59,281 bases of DNA, taken from the NCBI GenBank assembly GCA_022791945.1, contig JAAVZY010000042.1, positions 1 to 59,281 of the forward strand. The letters run 5' to 3'. This document shows positions 39,482 to 49,117 of this stretch, piece after piece. The position numbers and the translations under genes were made by a program. Every line of letters begins with the position of its first letter. Positions within the stretch are counted from its first letter, which is position 1. The DNA comes from Oscillospiraceae bacterium. Its GTDB lineage: Bacteria > Bacillota > Clostridia > Oscillospirales > Ruminococcaceae. The notes beneath the pieces were generated by a model. It was not told the origin of the DNA, searched no databases, and saw nothing but the letters and a program-made list of their open reading frames with translations.

Positions 39482-39527
39482 CCGAAAGCGCACCGCACGG
39501 AGATTTCTCCGTGCGGTGCGCTTTCGG
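39482..39527. terminator. 22-bp perfect-stem hairpin
   Basis: CCGAAAGCGCACCGCACGGAGA-tt-TCTCCGTGCGGTGCGCTTTCGG. Confidence 0.75.
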
Positions 39528-39636
39528 GGATTATAGAAGTTTTCACCAAATCGGCTTTGAATAATTTGTAACCTTTTTCAAAATTCTTTTTTCTTGAACT
39601 TGACTTTCCTTAAAAGGAGGGGTATCCTCCTTTCAT

Positions 39637-39659
39637 AGAGGCGTCTGCCTCTTTTTTTC
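39637..39659 (+). terminator. Short terminator/attenuator-like hairpin
   Basis: AGAGGC-gtct-GCCTCTTTTTTT. Confidence 0.6.
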
Positions 39660-39781
39660 AGGTCTGCTGTGAAGACTTTTTTGCGCAGACTCGTTTTTAT
39701 AGTCAGCGGACACGGCAGACGGGCTCGGCGCTCGTTTCCTTTGGCGAAAAGTTGCAGTTTTGTAATGATTGGCTGATCGTC

Positions 39782-39831
39782 TTGACAAATGTCGTCCATG
39801 TGTGTATTATTGTACTATCATACTAATACAA
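39782..39831 (+). promoter_or_regulatory. SigA promoter plus GntR/YtrA-like operator
   Basis: TTGACA-17-TATTAT followed by TTGTACTA-TCATAC-TAATACAA. Confidence 0.55.
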
Positions 39832-39860
39832 AAAGAAGCTATTAGGAAAGAGGTCTACAT

Positions 39861-41453
39861 ATGAGTGCGAGAAAGAAACGGAAAACCGGCTTGATCATTG
39901 CCGCCGCAGCGGTCGTGGCGGTTGTTGCCGTGGTGGCGCTGATCCCGAAGGACACCGCTCCGGCAATGGCTTCAGTCAGCACGGAGGCGCTGGGGCGGAT
40001 GGATCTGAAAAGCACCGTCAGCGTCACCGGCGCAGTCGTCAGCGACAGCGAGGGGGACGTTTACGCCAAGCTGGCGGGGATTCCTATGGAAACTGTAAAT
40101 GTGGAGGTTGGCGACACGGTCAAGGCCGGAGACGTGCTGGCCCTCTTTGACACAGAGAGCATTGAGGATCAGATCGCCACCCAGAAGGCGACCATGAGCC
40201 AGACCTCCGCCATCAACCAGCAGCAGATCAAGCTGGCGGAGAAGCAGCGCAAACAACAGATTGCGGACTTCCAGGAGAACCAGGACGCCGATCTGCTGAG
40301 TGCGAAGCTCAATGTAAACAATGCGTTGAACGCCCTGACCCAGGCTAAAAACAATCTGGAGGACTTCGGCTCGGATGTAACCACTATGGATGAGGACGTT
40401 TTTGACCAGCAGCCCACAATTACAAAGGATAAGTTCAACTATACCATTGCCCTTCAAAGCTATCGGGCCTCTCAGGAACAGGTAGAGGAGGCCAAAAAAG
40501 AGCTGGCGGCCGCCCAGTCTGGCGGAAATGCCCAGGAAATCGCCGACGCAAAGGATCGGCTGGAAGTGCTGGAAAAGGAAATGGAGCGCTGCAAAAACGT
40601 CTTTGAAGTGGAACAGATCTCCCATCCCACCATCCAGCACCAGTATGAACAGGCGGAGCTTGCGGTCAAGCAGGCCCAGGACGCCTATGATCTGGCTCTC
40701 CAGCAGTATGATGTGACCTGGAACAAAACCCTTCAGGGTATTGACACCGCCCAGGACAACATTGACACCTCCGTTATCTCCTCCAATCAGACGGTCAGCC
40801 GGCTCAGCCTGGAGCAGCTGGAGAAGAAGCTGGACGACGCCATTGTGACCGCGCCTATTTCCGGTACGGTAACGGCAGTCTACGCGGAGGAGGGGGCAAC
40901 TCCCAGCGGTCTGCTTTTCATCATTGAGGATACCGACAAGCTTAAAATTGAAACCACCGTCAAGGAATACGATCTGCCCTCTGTGAAAATTGGCCAGAAG
41001 GTGGAGATCAAGTCCGACGGCATCGGGGATCGGGTGATTACTGGCAAGGTGGAGAAGATCGCGCCCACTGCGGTAAAGGCCGCAGCCGGTTCCGCGAACT
41101 CCTCCGGCAGTGTGGAATTTGCGGTGGAGATCAGCGTTGACGAGCCTCATGAGGGACTGCTCATTGGCATGAAGGCCCGGGTCAGCATTGTCCTTCAGGA
41201 GGCGCTGGGGGTCTATGGGATCCCTTATGACGCTGTGCTCACCGATCCGGATGGCTCCACCTATGTTCTCGCGGCCGAGGCCGGGGAGAAGGGCTACACG
41301 GCCAAGCGGATTCCGGTGCAGGTGGGAATGGAGAGCGATTTCTATGTGGAGATTTCCGGCGACGGCCTGACCGACGGTCTGCTGGTGATCACCAATCCCA
41401 CCGGCATCACTGAGGGAATGCCTGTTCCCGTAAGCCAGCCGGAGGGGGTATAA
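39861..41453 (+). CDS. Efflux periplasmic-adaptor-like (HlyD/MacA) subunit
   Basis: N-terminal TM, lipoyl-like halves around a long coiled coil. Confidence 0.88.
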   Translation: MSARKKRKTGLIIAAAAVVAVVAVVALIPKDTAPAMASVSTEALGRMDLKSTVSVTGAVVSDSEGDVYAKLAGIPMETVNVEVGDTVKAGDVLALFDTESIEDQIATQKATMSQTSAINQQQIKLAEKQRKQQIADFQENQDADLLSAKLNVNNALNALTQAKNNLEDFGSDVTTMDEDVFDQQPTITKDKFNYTIALQSYRASQEQVEEAKKELAAAQSGGNAQEIADAKDRLEVLEKEMERCKNVFEVEQISHPTIQHQYEQAELAVKQAQDAYDLALQQYDVTWNKTLQGIDTAQDNIDTSVISSNQTVSRLSLEQLEKKLDDAIVTAPISGTVTAVYAEEGATPSGLLFIIEDTDKLKIETTVKEYDLPSVKIGQKVEIKSDGIGDRVITGKVEKIAPTAVKAAAGSANSSGSVEFAVEISVDEPHEGLLIGMKARVSIVLQEALGVYGIPYDAVLTDPDGSTYVLAAEAGEKGYTAKRIPVQVGMESDFYVEISGDGLTDGLLVITNPTGITEGMPVPVSQPEGV

Positions 41454-41497
41454 TCCCCGCAGATAGGCTCCCGGCGGAGCCGGAAAGGCGTTGACAT

Positions 41498-42211
41498 ATG
41501 GACAAAAAGACAATGATCGATATGAAGGGCATCATCAAGCGCTTCTATGTGGGGGAGCCCAACGAGCTGCAAATCCTCAACGGTATCGACCTCCAGGTAA
41601 AGGAGGGGGAGTTTGTCGCCATTGTGGGCGAGTCCGGTTCAGGCAAATCCACGCTGATGAATATCATCGGCGTGCTGGATCGCCCCACGGAGGGCAGCTA
41701 CAATCTGGACGGGGTAGACGTGGAAAAGCTGAAGGATCGGGATCTTTCCGATATCCGCAATCAAAAGATCGGCTTTGTGTTCCAGACCTTCAACCTGATC
41801 CCCCGGACGAATGCCCTGCGGAATGTGGAGCTCCCCATGCTTTATGCGGGGGTTCCTATGGGCCAGCGGAACAGGCGGGCCAAGGAGCTGCTGGAAATGG
41901 TTGGAATGCAGGAACGGATGGATCACCAGCCCAGCGAGCTTTCAGGCGGACAGAAGCAGCGGATTGCCATTGCCCGGGCAATGGCCAACGATCCGGCTAT
42001 TTTGCTGGCGGATGAGCCTACCGGCGCTCTGGACTCCAAGACAGGCCGGCTGGTTATGGATATCTTTCACGACCTTCACCAGAAGCAGGGCAAGACCATT
42101 GTGCTGATCACCCATTCCAAGGAGCTGGCGGCAGAAACCCAGCGGATCGTCACGATTCTGGACGGCCGGATCATCAAGGACGAAAAGGGGGTGGAGGAAT
42201 GGCATTCCTAG
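41498..42211 (+). CDS. MacB-type ABC transporter ATP-binding protein
   Basis: [55 protein letters not shown]. Confidence 0.93.
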   Translation: MDKKTMIDMKGIIKRFYVGEPNELQILNGIDLQVKEGEFVAIVGESGSGKSTLMNIIGVLDRPTEGSYNLDGVDVEKLKDRDLSDIRNQKIGFVFQTFNLIPRTNALRNVELPMLYAGVPMGQRNRRAKELLEMVGMQERMDHQPSELSGGQKQRIAIARAMANDPAILLADEPTGALDSKTGRLVMDIFHDLHQKQGKTIVLITHSKELAAETQRIVTILDGRIIKDEKGVEEWHS

Positions 42212-43449
42212 AAAATGTGCTGCTGGCCCTCTCTGGCCTGAAAACCAGCAAGATGCGTTCCTTCCTGACCATGCTGGGCATTATCATCGGCATTGGATCG
42301 GTTATCGGCATTATGACGGTGGGCGATTCGGTCACCGGTTCCGTGACCTCCATGATGAACGATCTGGGCGCAAACAATATTGAGATTGACGTGTCAGAAA
42401 TTCCCGATGAGTTCGGAAACTATACCTATGATGACATCCCGGAGGATTCCCTGCTGACGGATGATATGCTGGAGCAGTATCAGGAGCTTTTCAAGGGCCG
42501 TGTGCGCGCGATTGCCGTGTCCCGGGGGATAGGCGGCGGCCAGCTGACCACGCCTGCCGGCGATCAGCGGGTAAGCGTCCAGGGGCTGAACGCCGGAGCG
42601 ATGGACACCACGAATGTAGATATTGTTCAGGGCCACTTCCTCAACGAGCGGGAGGTTAAGGGCGCTAAAAACGTGATTGTCATTTCCGACCGGGCGGCGG
42701 AGAAGCTGTTCCCCAAGGAAAGCCCATTGGGCAAGGAAGTGCGCTACGCCCGGGGCAACATGGTGTATACTTTTTATGTGGTGGGCATTTACCACTATGA
42801 AGTGAGCGCCATGATGCAGGGAATGGGTGCGGATGTAACCACCAGCTGCTATATTCCCATCAGCGTGGCGCAGACCATCCTGGACGAGACGCCGGGATAT
42901 TACAGCTGGTTCCAGCTCCGTCCGGAGGATGGGGTGGATTCCCGAGCGCTGATGGATCAGACGACCGAGTACTTTAACCGATACTACCGCGGCAACAGCA
43001 AGTATGAGATTACCGCATACAGCATGGAATCCATGATGGATCAAATGACCGATATGCTGGGAACGATTCAGCTGGCGATCTCTGTCATTGCGGCAATTTC
43101 CCTGCTGGTAGGCGGTATCGGGGTCATGAATATCATGCTGGTATCCGTTACCGAGCGGACCAGGGAAATTGGCACCCGGAAGGCGTTGGGCGCGCCCAAC
43201 GGCGCCATCCAGATGCAGTTCATCGTTGAGGCAATGATCATCTGCCTGATAGGAGGCATCATTGGTATTCTGCTGGGATTGGGACTGGGCTACGGCGGCT
43301 CCGCCCTGATGGGCTTCCCTGCAAAGCCTTCTTTGAACGCAGTCCTCCTCGCAGTGGGCTTCTCCATGCTGATCGGCCTCTTCTTCGGCTACTATCCCGC
43401 CAGCAAAGCCGCCAAGCTCGACCCCATCGAGGCCCTGCGCTACGAGTAA
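42199..43449 (+). CDS. MacB-type ABC transporter permease
   Basis: MRSFLTMLGIIIGIGSVIGIMTVG, GGIGVMNIMLVSVTERTREIGTRKALGA. Confidence 0.93.
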   Translation: MAFLENVLLALSGLKTSKMRSFLTMLGIIIGIGSVIGIMTVGDSVTGSVTSMMNDLGANNIEIDVSEIPDEFGNYTYDDIPEDSLLTDDMLEQYQELFKGRVRAIAVSRGIGGGQLTTPAGDQRVSVQGLNAGAMDTTNVDIVQGHFLNEREVKGAKNVIVISDRAAEKLFPKESPLGKEVRYARGNMVYTFYVVGIYHYEVSAMMQGMGADVTTSCYIPISVAQTILDETPGYYSWFQLRPEDGVDSRALMDQTTEYFNRYYRGNSKYEITAYSMESMMDQMTDMLGTIQLAISVIAAISLLVGGIGVMNIMLVSVTERTREIGTRKALGAPNGAIQMQFIVEAMIICLIGGIIGILLGLGLGYGGSALMGFPAKPSLNAVLLAVGFSMLIGLFFGYYPASKAAKLDPIEALRYE

Positions 43450-43471
43450 GAGGGAGTGTAGTATGAGGGGC

Positions 43472-43883
43472 AAAGGTCGCGAGAGCTCTGCTCAAGGGGA
43501 TTAAATCCCCTTGGATTCCCGTAAATTTTTTGGGGGTGGGGGGCCTGCCTCGCTGATACTCCCCGCAGGACGATCGCCCGCCTACCCATTTTTTCGTAAA
43601 GAAAAAATGCAGCCCTTCGTGCTGGGCAGGGGCTGCGACGCAGAAAGTCCCGAGCGTGCTCTGCGCAGGAGCCCCTGTGCGGCGCAAGAAAGCGTCCCGC
43701 ACCCGGGAGGAAGCTTTTTTCTTTACGAAAAAAGCGTACTGCGTGAATCAGACTCTCTGCGTGGCAGGAAGAAGGAAGTCTGTACAGACTTGACCCCCCA
43801 ACCCTTTCCGCCCTTAAAAAGATGGGATTCCAAAGGGACGCGTCCCTTTGGCAGGAGCTCGAGGGCAGAGCCCTCGAGGTCTT
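43472..43883 (+). repeat. Palindrome-mosaic element R13 (core +)
   Basis: Complete core, B and A hairpins. Confidence 0.92.
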
Positions 43884-43892
43884 CCCGCTGTA

Positions 43893-43949
43893 AACAGAAA
43901 CGAGGCAGACACCCGGAGGAGCACTCCGGGTGTCTGCCCCATTTCTGTT
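43893..43949. terminator. Hairpin terminator
   Basis: AACAGAAA...GGCAGACACCCGGAG-gagca-CTCCGGGTGTCTGCC...TTTCTGTT. Confidence 0.75.
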
Positions 43950-44057
43950 CCCGCGCAATGCAGATGTTGAATTTTTCGGCGGGATTTGATATACTAAAAT
44001 CTGTCGGGAATTTCCGGCGGAAATTGCCTCCGGACAGCGTTCGGAGAAGGTGACAGG

Positions 44058-44786
44058 ATTGGCGGTGGCTCTACGGAACATATAAACAAAACCGGTGGAA
44101 CCGGTTATCGCGCGGGCTTTCGGGACGGGCTTCCCATCTGCCTTGGATATGTGCCCATAGCCTTTGCCTTTGGAATGCAGGCGGTGCAGAAGGGACTTGC
44201 CCCCTGGATTCCAGTGACGATCTCCATGACAAACCTGACCTCCGCAGGACAGTTTGCGGGCCTTTCCATCATCCTTGCAGGCGGGGCCATAGCGGAGCTG
44301 GCAGTGACCACATTCATTATCAATCTGCGGTATATGCTGATGAGCCTGGCTCTTGCCCAGAAGCTGGAACCCTCCGTGACCCTGCTGGAACGGTGCCTGA
44401 TTGCATTCGGCAATACCGATGAAATTTTCGCGGTAGCGATTCAGCAGGAGGGGCGGCTGCACACCGCCTACATGACAGGGCTGATCACTTCCCCCTATCT
44501 TGGATGGTCCCTGGGAACGCTGGCAGGCGCTACCGCTACCTCCCTTCTCCCGGAGACTGTGCAGAGCGCTCTGGGAATCACTATTTACGCCATGTTTATC
44601 GCTATTATCCTGCCGCCTGCCCGCAAATCCCGTCCGGTTCTGGCGGCGGTGCTCATTGCCGCTGGGACGTCCTGCCTGCTTCAGTACGCGGGCCTCTCCG
44701 GCGGATGGGCGGTCATTCTGGCGGCGGGGGCGGCGGCAGGCTTCTGCGCCCTTCGCTATCCCCTGAAAGGGGAGGAGCTTCCATGA
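44058..44786 (+). CDS. azlC: AzlC-family branched-chain amino acid permease (start uncertain; possible ATT)
   Basis: YRAGFRDGLPICLGYVPIAFAFGMQAVQKG in frame upstream of first GTG (44151); no ATG/GTG/TTG upstream in frame. Confidence 0.75.
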   Translation: MGGGSTEHINKTGGTGYRAGFRDGLPICLGYVPIAFAFGMQAVQKGLAPWIPVTISMTNLTSAGQFAGLSIILAGGAIAELAVTTFIINLRYMLMSLALAQKLEPSVTLLERCLIAFGNTDEIFAVAIQQEGRLHTAYMTGLITSPYLGWSLGTLAGATATSLLPETVQSALGITIYAMFIAIILPPARKSRPVLAAVLIAAGTSCLLQYAGLSGGWAVILAAGAAAGFCALRYPLKGEELP

Positions 44787-45100
44787 CAACCGGACGAATT
44801 CTTCTTTCAATAGGAATGATGGCAGGCATCACCTATCTGGTGCGGATGCTGCCGCTGGCGGCTTTCCGCAAGCCTATTACCAGCAGATTCCTCCGTGCCT
44901 TTCTGGCGTATGTGCCCTATGCTGTATTGGCGGCAATGACCTTTCCCGCTGTGTTCAGCTCTACCTCCGGGCTGATTTCCGCTCTGGCGGGAACTCTGAC
45001 CGCTTTGGTGCTTGCATACTTTGGCCGCGGCCTTCTGACAGTGGCTCTCAGCGGCGCCGCCGCTGTGTTCCTGACCGAGCTGGCGCTGCGAATCGGTTAG
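44783..45100 (+). CDS. azlD: AzlD-family transport protein
   Basis: ATGA overlap with azlC; TYLVRMLPLAAFRK. Confidence 0.85.
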   Translation: MTTGRILLSIGMMAGITYLVRMLPLAAFRKPITSRFLRAFLAYVPYAVLAAMTFPAVFSSTSGLISALAGTLTALVLAYFGRGLLTVALSGAAAVFLTELALRIG

Positions 45101-45189
45101 CCGGTGAAGACCTTGGAGACGTTTTCCTTCAAACCTGGCGGCGCATGGTGAAGCAATGCGCTGTGAAATCTGACAAGGAGGCCTCATCT

Positions 45190-45576
45190 ATGAAAAATTA
45201 CACCCAGGTTTATGTAAAAAGCAGTATGGAGGCAGCAGAAACATATTGCAGAGCGTTTGGCGCGGAAATAACACTTGAGATGAAAGACAGCAGCGGAACC
45301 GCTTATGAACATTGTGAATTATCCGTTGATGGCGAGGGCTTTTTGGCCATAGGTGAAGCGAAAAATCCCTGCGATATAGATTTTATTCACAAAATGAAGT
45401 GGGAAACAATGACCTTCAATGTATTTGAGATGGGAACCGAGGAAAGGGTTCAGCGTGCATTTGATGTTTTGCGTGACGGCGGAGTGGTGATTGAAGCAAT
45501 CCATGAGCTGCCATGGAGTAAATGCTGCGCTACTGTTATTGATAAGTATGGTGTATGCTGGTGGATTGCTATTTAG
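45190..45576 (+). CDS. VOC-family (glyoxalase/PhnB-like) protein
   Basis: MKNYTQVYVKSSMEAAETYCRAFGAEITLEMKDSSG; RBS AAGGAGG. Confidence 0.8.
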   Translation: MKNYTQVYVKSSMEAAETYCRAFGAEITLEMKDSSGTAYEHCELSVDGEGFLAIGEAKNPCDIDFIHKMKWETMTFNVFEMGTEERVQRAFDVLRDGGVVIEAIHELPWSKCCATVIDKYGVCWWIAI

Positions 45577-45630
45577 CGGACAGAACATTTTTTATAGTTA
45601 AGAATGTGTGACGCATTTGTGGAGGAAACG

Positions 45631-46092
45631 ATGAAAATTGAAAGATGCATAAAGGAGTCTTTCGTTGTAATAGGAAAAGAGGGTTCAACTTCAGACGGGG
45701 AAGGCTTTATTCAAAGATTATGGGCCGATGCCAATTCCCATTTTGAAGAAGTTCAGAATTTGGCTAAGAGAGATAAGGATGGAAATATAGCTGGTATATG
45801 GGGAGCCATGTCTGACTTTTCACGCTCATTTCATCCCTGGGAGGCGTTCAGCAAAGGGCTTTATCTTGCCGGAGTGGAATGCCGGGAGGATACGGAGCCT
45901 CCCAACGGCTGGACAAAGTGGATGATACCAGGTTATGAATATATCTATGCCGAATGTGAAGAAGACGATACCTTTTCTGAGGTGATGAACTATATGGAGG
46001 ATAACGCCATTTCCCTGGCGGGGGCGGTTCACGAGTTTACTTGTCCGCAGACGGGGAAGAGCTACCTGTTTTTCCCGGTGAAAAGGCTATAG
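45631..46092 (+). CDS. GyrI-like/effector-binding domain protein
   Basis: MKIERCIKESFVVIGKEGST...; RBS GGAGGAAACG. Confidence 0.7.
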   Translation: MKIERCIKESFVVIGKEGSTSDGEGFIQRLWADANSHFEEVQNLAKRDKDGNIAGIWGAMSDFSRSFHPWEAFSKGLYLAGVECREDTEPPNGWTKWMIPGYEYIYAECEEDDTFSEVMNYMEDNAISLAGAVHEFTCPQTGKSYLFFPVKRL

Positions 46093-46198
46093 ACAAAGTT
46101 GGATTTTCAGAGAACAGGCAGAGCTGATTTCAATCAGGAAGCAAGGAGAACATTTTTCTGAAAAAGGAGTACAGCTCTTACAGAATCGAGGAATCATT

Positions 46199-47581
46199 TT
46201 GAGCAAACAGCATACCAACGACCTGGGACGGGATCCCATCGGTTCCCTTCTGGCCCGGCTCGCGGGCCCGGCAATTCTTGCCCAGCTGATCAACGCGCTT
46301 TACAATCTGGTGGACCGGGTTTACATCGGACAGGGCGTGGGCGATCTGGCGCTGACCGCGCTGGGCGTCACCTTCCCGATCCTGATGATCATCTCCGCCT
46401 TTTCCGCATTTGTAGGCATGGGGGGCGCACCCCGGGTCGCCATCAAAATGGGGGAGGGCAAGCGGGATGAGGCGGAGCAGATCCTGAGCAACTGCTTCGT
46501 GGTGCTGATAAGCCTTTCGGTGGCTCTGACTGCGGTGTTTCTGATCTTCGGACGCCCTCTGCTGATGCTGTTCGGCGCCAGCGGGAACACGGTGGAGGAT
46601 GCCCTGAGCTATCTGAATATCTATGTGTCCGGTACCATCTTTGTGCAGATTTCTCTGGGACTGAACGCCTTTATCTCCACCCAGGGCTTTGCGCGCACTT
46701 CCATGATGACCGTGCTCATCGGCGCGATTGCCAATATCCTTTTGGATCCCTTGTTCATTTTCGTGTTTCATATGGGCGTGCAGGGCGCAGCGCTGGCAAC
46801 CATCCTGTCACAGGCGCTTTCCGCCGGATGGGTGCTTCGGTTCCTGTTCTCCAAAAAGTCGCAGATTAAGATTCGCCCCAAGTATTTCCGAGTCCGCCGG
46901 GAAATCATCCTGCCGGTGATGGCGCTGGGGATTTCCCCCTTTATTATGCAGTCTACCGAAAGCCTGGTAAACATCTGCCTGAACTCCAGCCTCCAGCGGT
47001 ACGGCGGGGATCTGGCCGTGGGCGCAATGACCATCCTGACCAGCGTGATGCAGCTGTTTATGCTGCCCATCCAGGGGCTGTCTCAATCCGCTCAGCCGAT
47101 TATGGGCTTTAACTTCGGGGCGAAGCAGATGGATCGGGTCCGGCTGGCTTTCCGGTATATGCTGATCTGCTCCCTGAGCTATTCCACCCTGATTTTTCTG
47201 CTGGCGCAGATTGCTCCGCAGGTATTTGTAGGCATGTTCTCCAGCTCTCCGGAGCTGTTCGATAAAGGGGTGTGGGCTCTGCGGATCTATATGGGCGGCA
47301 CCTTCCTGATGGGCGCGCAGCTGGCCTGCCAGCAGACCTTTGTGGCCCTGGGACAGGCGAAAACCTCCCTCTGTCTGGCCCTTCTGCGGAAGATCATCCT
47401 CTTGATTCCGCTGATCTATATCCTGCCCTTCTTCTTTGCAGACAAGGTGTTCGCCGTGTTCCTGGCAGAGCCAATCGCGGATATTACCGCCGCGCTGTCC
47501 ACCTCCACGGTATTCCTTCTGCGCTTTGGAAAGATCCTGAAAAGGAAGCTGGAGGAGGGCGAAGGCCCTGTTCTGAGCTGA
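46199..47581 (+). CDS. MATE-family efflux transporter
   Basis: PIGSLLARLAGPAILAQLINALYNLVDRVYIGQ; 12 TM pattern. Confidence 0.92.
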   Translation: MSKQHTNDLGRDPIGSLLARLAGPAILAQLINALYNLVDRVYIGQGVGDLALTALGVTFPILMIISAFSAFVGMGGAPRVAIKMGEGKRDEAEQILSNCFVVLISLSVALTAVFLIFGRPLLMLFGASGNTVEDALSYLNIYVSGTIFVQISLGLNAFISTQGFARTSMMTVLIGAIANILLDPLFIFVFHMGVQGAALATILSQALSAGWVLRFLFSKKSQIKIRPKYFRVRREIILPVMALGISPFIMQSTESLVNICLNSSLQRYGGDLAVGAMTILTSVMQLFMLPIQGLSQSAQPIMGFNFGAKQMDRVRLAFRYMLICSLSYSTLIFLLAQIAPQVFVGMFSSSPELFDKGVWALRIYMGGTFLMGAQLACQQTFVALGQAKTSLCLALLRKIILLIPLIYILPFFFADKVFAVFLAEPIADITAALSTSTVFLLRFGKILKRKLEEGEGPVLS

Positions 47582-47608
47582 TTACAACATAAAAAGGAGA
47601 TGCCTGTC

Positions 47609-47953
47609 ATGCCTTATATCAACACCAAAACGACCGTATCCATCACCCCTGAGAAGGAGGCTGCTTTGAAAGAGAAGCTGGGGAAGGCAATCAGCCTGCT
47701 GCCCGGAAAATCGGAGCAGTGGCTGATGCTGTCCTTTGAGGACTGCTGCCGGATGTGGTTCCAGGGGGGCAACGGAAAACCGCTGGCCTTTGCGGAGGTC
47801 AAACTCTTCGGAAAAGCCAGCGCCGCCGACTATGAAGCGCTTACCGGCAGGATCACTGAAATCCTCGGCGAGGAGCTTGGAATCGCTCCGGCCGGAATCT
47901 ATGTGAAATATGAGGAAGTATCCCATTGGGGCTGGAACGGCGGCAACTTCTGA
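47609..47953 (+). CDS. MIF/tautomerase-like protein
   Basis: MPYINTKTTVSITPEKEAALKEKLGKAISLLPGKSEQWLML; Pro immediately after initiator Met. Confidence 0.8.
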   Translation: MPYINTKTTVSITPEKEAALKEKLGKAISLLPGKSEQWLMLSFEDCCRMWFQGGNGKPLAFAEVKLFGKASAADYEALTGRITEILGEELGIAPAGIYVKYEEVSHWGWNGGNF

Positions 47954-48007
47954 TCAATTGCATAGCGGGAGGGTTCCCGCAATCTGACAAAAGGCGGGTG
48001 AGTTTTA

Positions 48008-48472
48008 ATGAAGCTGCTGTTCAAGCAGAGACTGTTTTCCTGGTTTGACAGCTACGATATCTATCATGAAGATGGCAGCACCGCGTATGTGGTCAGGGGT
48101 GAGCTGTCCTGGGGGCACTGTCTGCGGATTTTTTCGCCGGACGGGCGCTGTCTGGGACTGGTCAAGGAGCGGATGCTCACTTTTCTGCCCAAGTTCGAGC
48201 TCTATGAGGGAGAACGGTATCTGGGGGAGATCCGGCGGGAGTTCACCCTGTTCAAGCCTTGGTTTGTGCTGGATTTCAACAACTGGGAGGTGGACGGGGA
48301 CTGGACCGGCTGGGATTACTCTGTCGTCAGCGGAAGCCGCACGGTCATGCAGCTTTCCAAGGAGCTCTGGAACTTCACCGACACCTACGTGATGGACATT
48401 CCCAATCCGTCAGACGCTCTCTACTGCCTGATGATCGTGCTGGCCATCGACGCGGATAAATGCAGGCATTAG
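48008..48472 (+). CDS. LURP-one-related/YxjI-like protein
   Basis: KLLFKQRLFSWFDSYDIYHEDGSTAYVVRGELSWG. Confidence 0.75.
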   Translation: MKLLFKQRLFSWFDSYDIYHEDGSTAYVVRGELSWGHCLRIFSPDGRCLGLVKERMLTFLPKFELYEGERYLGEIRREFTLFKPWFVLDFNNWEVDGDWTGWDYSVVSGSRTVMQLSKELWNFTDTYVMDIPNPSDALYCLMIVLAIDADKCRH

Positions 48473-48494
48473 GGGGCCTCTGGAATTTCTGCGT

Positions 48495-49009
48495 CAAGAC
48501 CTCGAAGGGCTCCGCCCTCCGAGCCTCTCGCCAAGGGGACGCGTCCTCTTGGATTCCCGTCTTTTGGGGGTTATGGGGGGCAGGATGTCAGTTATTGCCT
48601 CGCTGATACTCCCTTTGTGGTCGATCGCCCGCCTACCCACTTTTTCGTAAAGAAAAAGATTCATCCCTGCGGGCGGCCAGCCGGTACGACGCACCATTTT
48701 TCTGCCAAAGGTCAAGGGCGCACACTCGTTGGGGTACGCAGACTTGGGATTCCGCACAGGGGAGCTTTTTTCTTTACGAAAAAAGCGGATTGCGGGAATC
48801 AGACTATCTGTGTGGCAGGGGGAAGGAAGTCTGTACAGACTCCACCCCAACCCTTTTCGCCCTTGAAAAGCCCTTCAAATAATGGGATTCCAAAGGGACG
48901 CGCCCACGATGCGCCGCTAGCGGCGCATCTCAGAATTCGGCTTCGCCGAATTCCTAGGTGCGTCGTGAAACGACGCACTGCAGAGCGCGAGACAGCGTCT
49001 CGCGGCTTT
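48495..49009 (+). repeat. Palindrome-mosaic element R14 (core +; C-D-E cassette)
   Basis: CACTTTTTCGTAAAGAAAAAGATTC variant core; C 48909-48929, D 48933-48953, E 48958-48978. Confidence 0.9.
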
Positions 49010-49117
49010 CCAGCTGTGCATACAGCCTCTAAGTTTACGCAGATTCTGAACGATCTGGAAAACCACTACGCCATCTTTCTATCGGAGTAGGCATACCGGA
49101 GCAAAGGAGGTCCGCTT

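Noticed and set aside
39600-39628. TTGACT-17-TATCCT promoter overlapping the SD/anti-SD hairpin
   Set aside because: Any transcript would start at the terminator-like hairpin; the spacing match is probably fortuitous.
43440-44810. 456-aa minus-strand ORF over repeat R13 and azlC
   Set aside because: Runs through the repeat and antisense to azlC; contains repeat-derived peptides.
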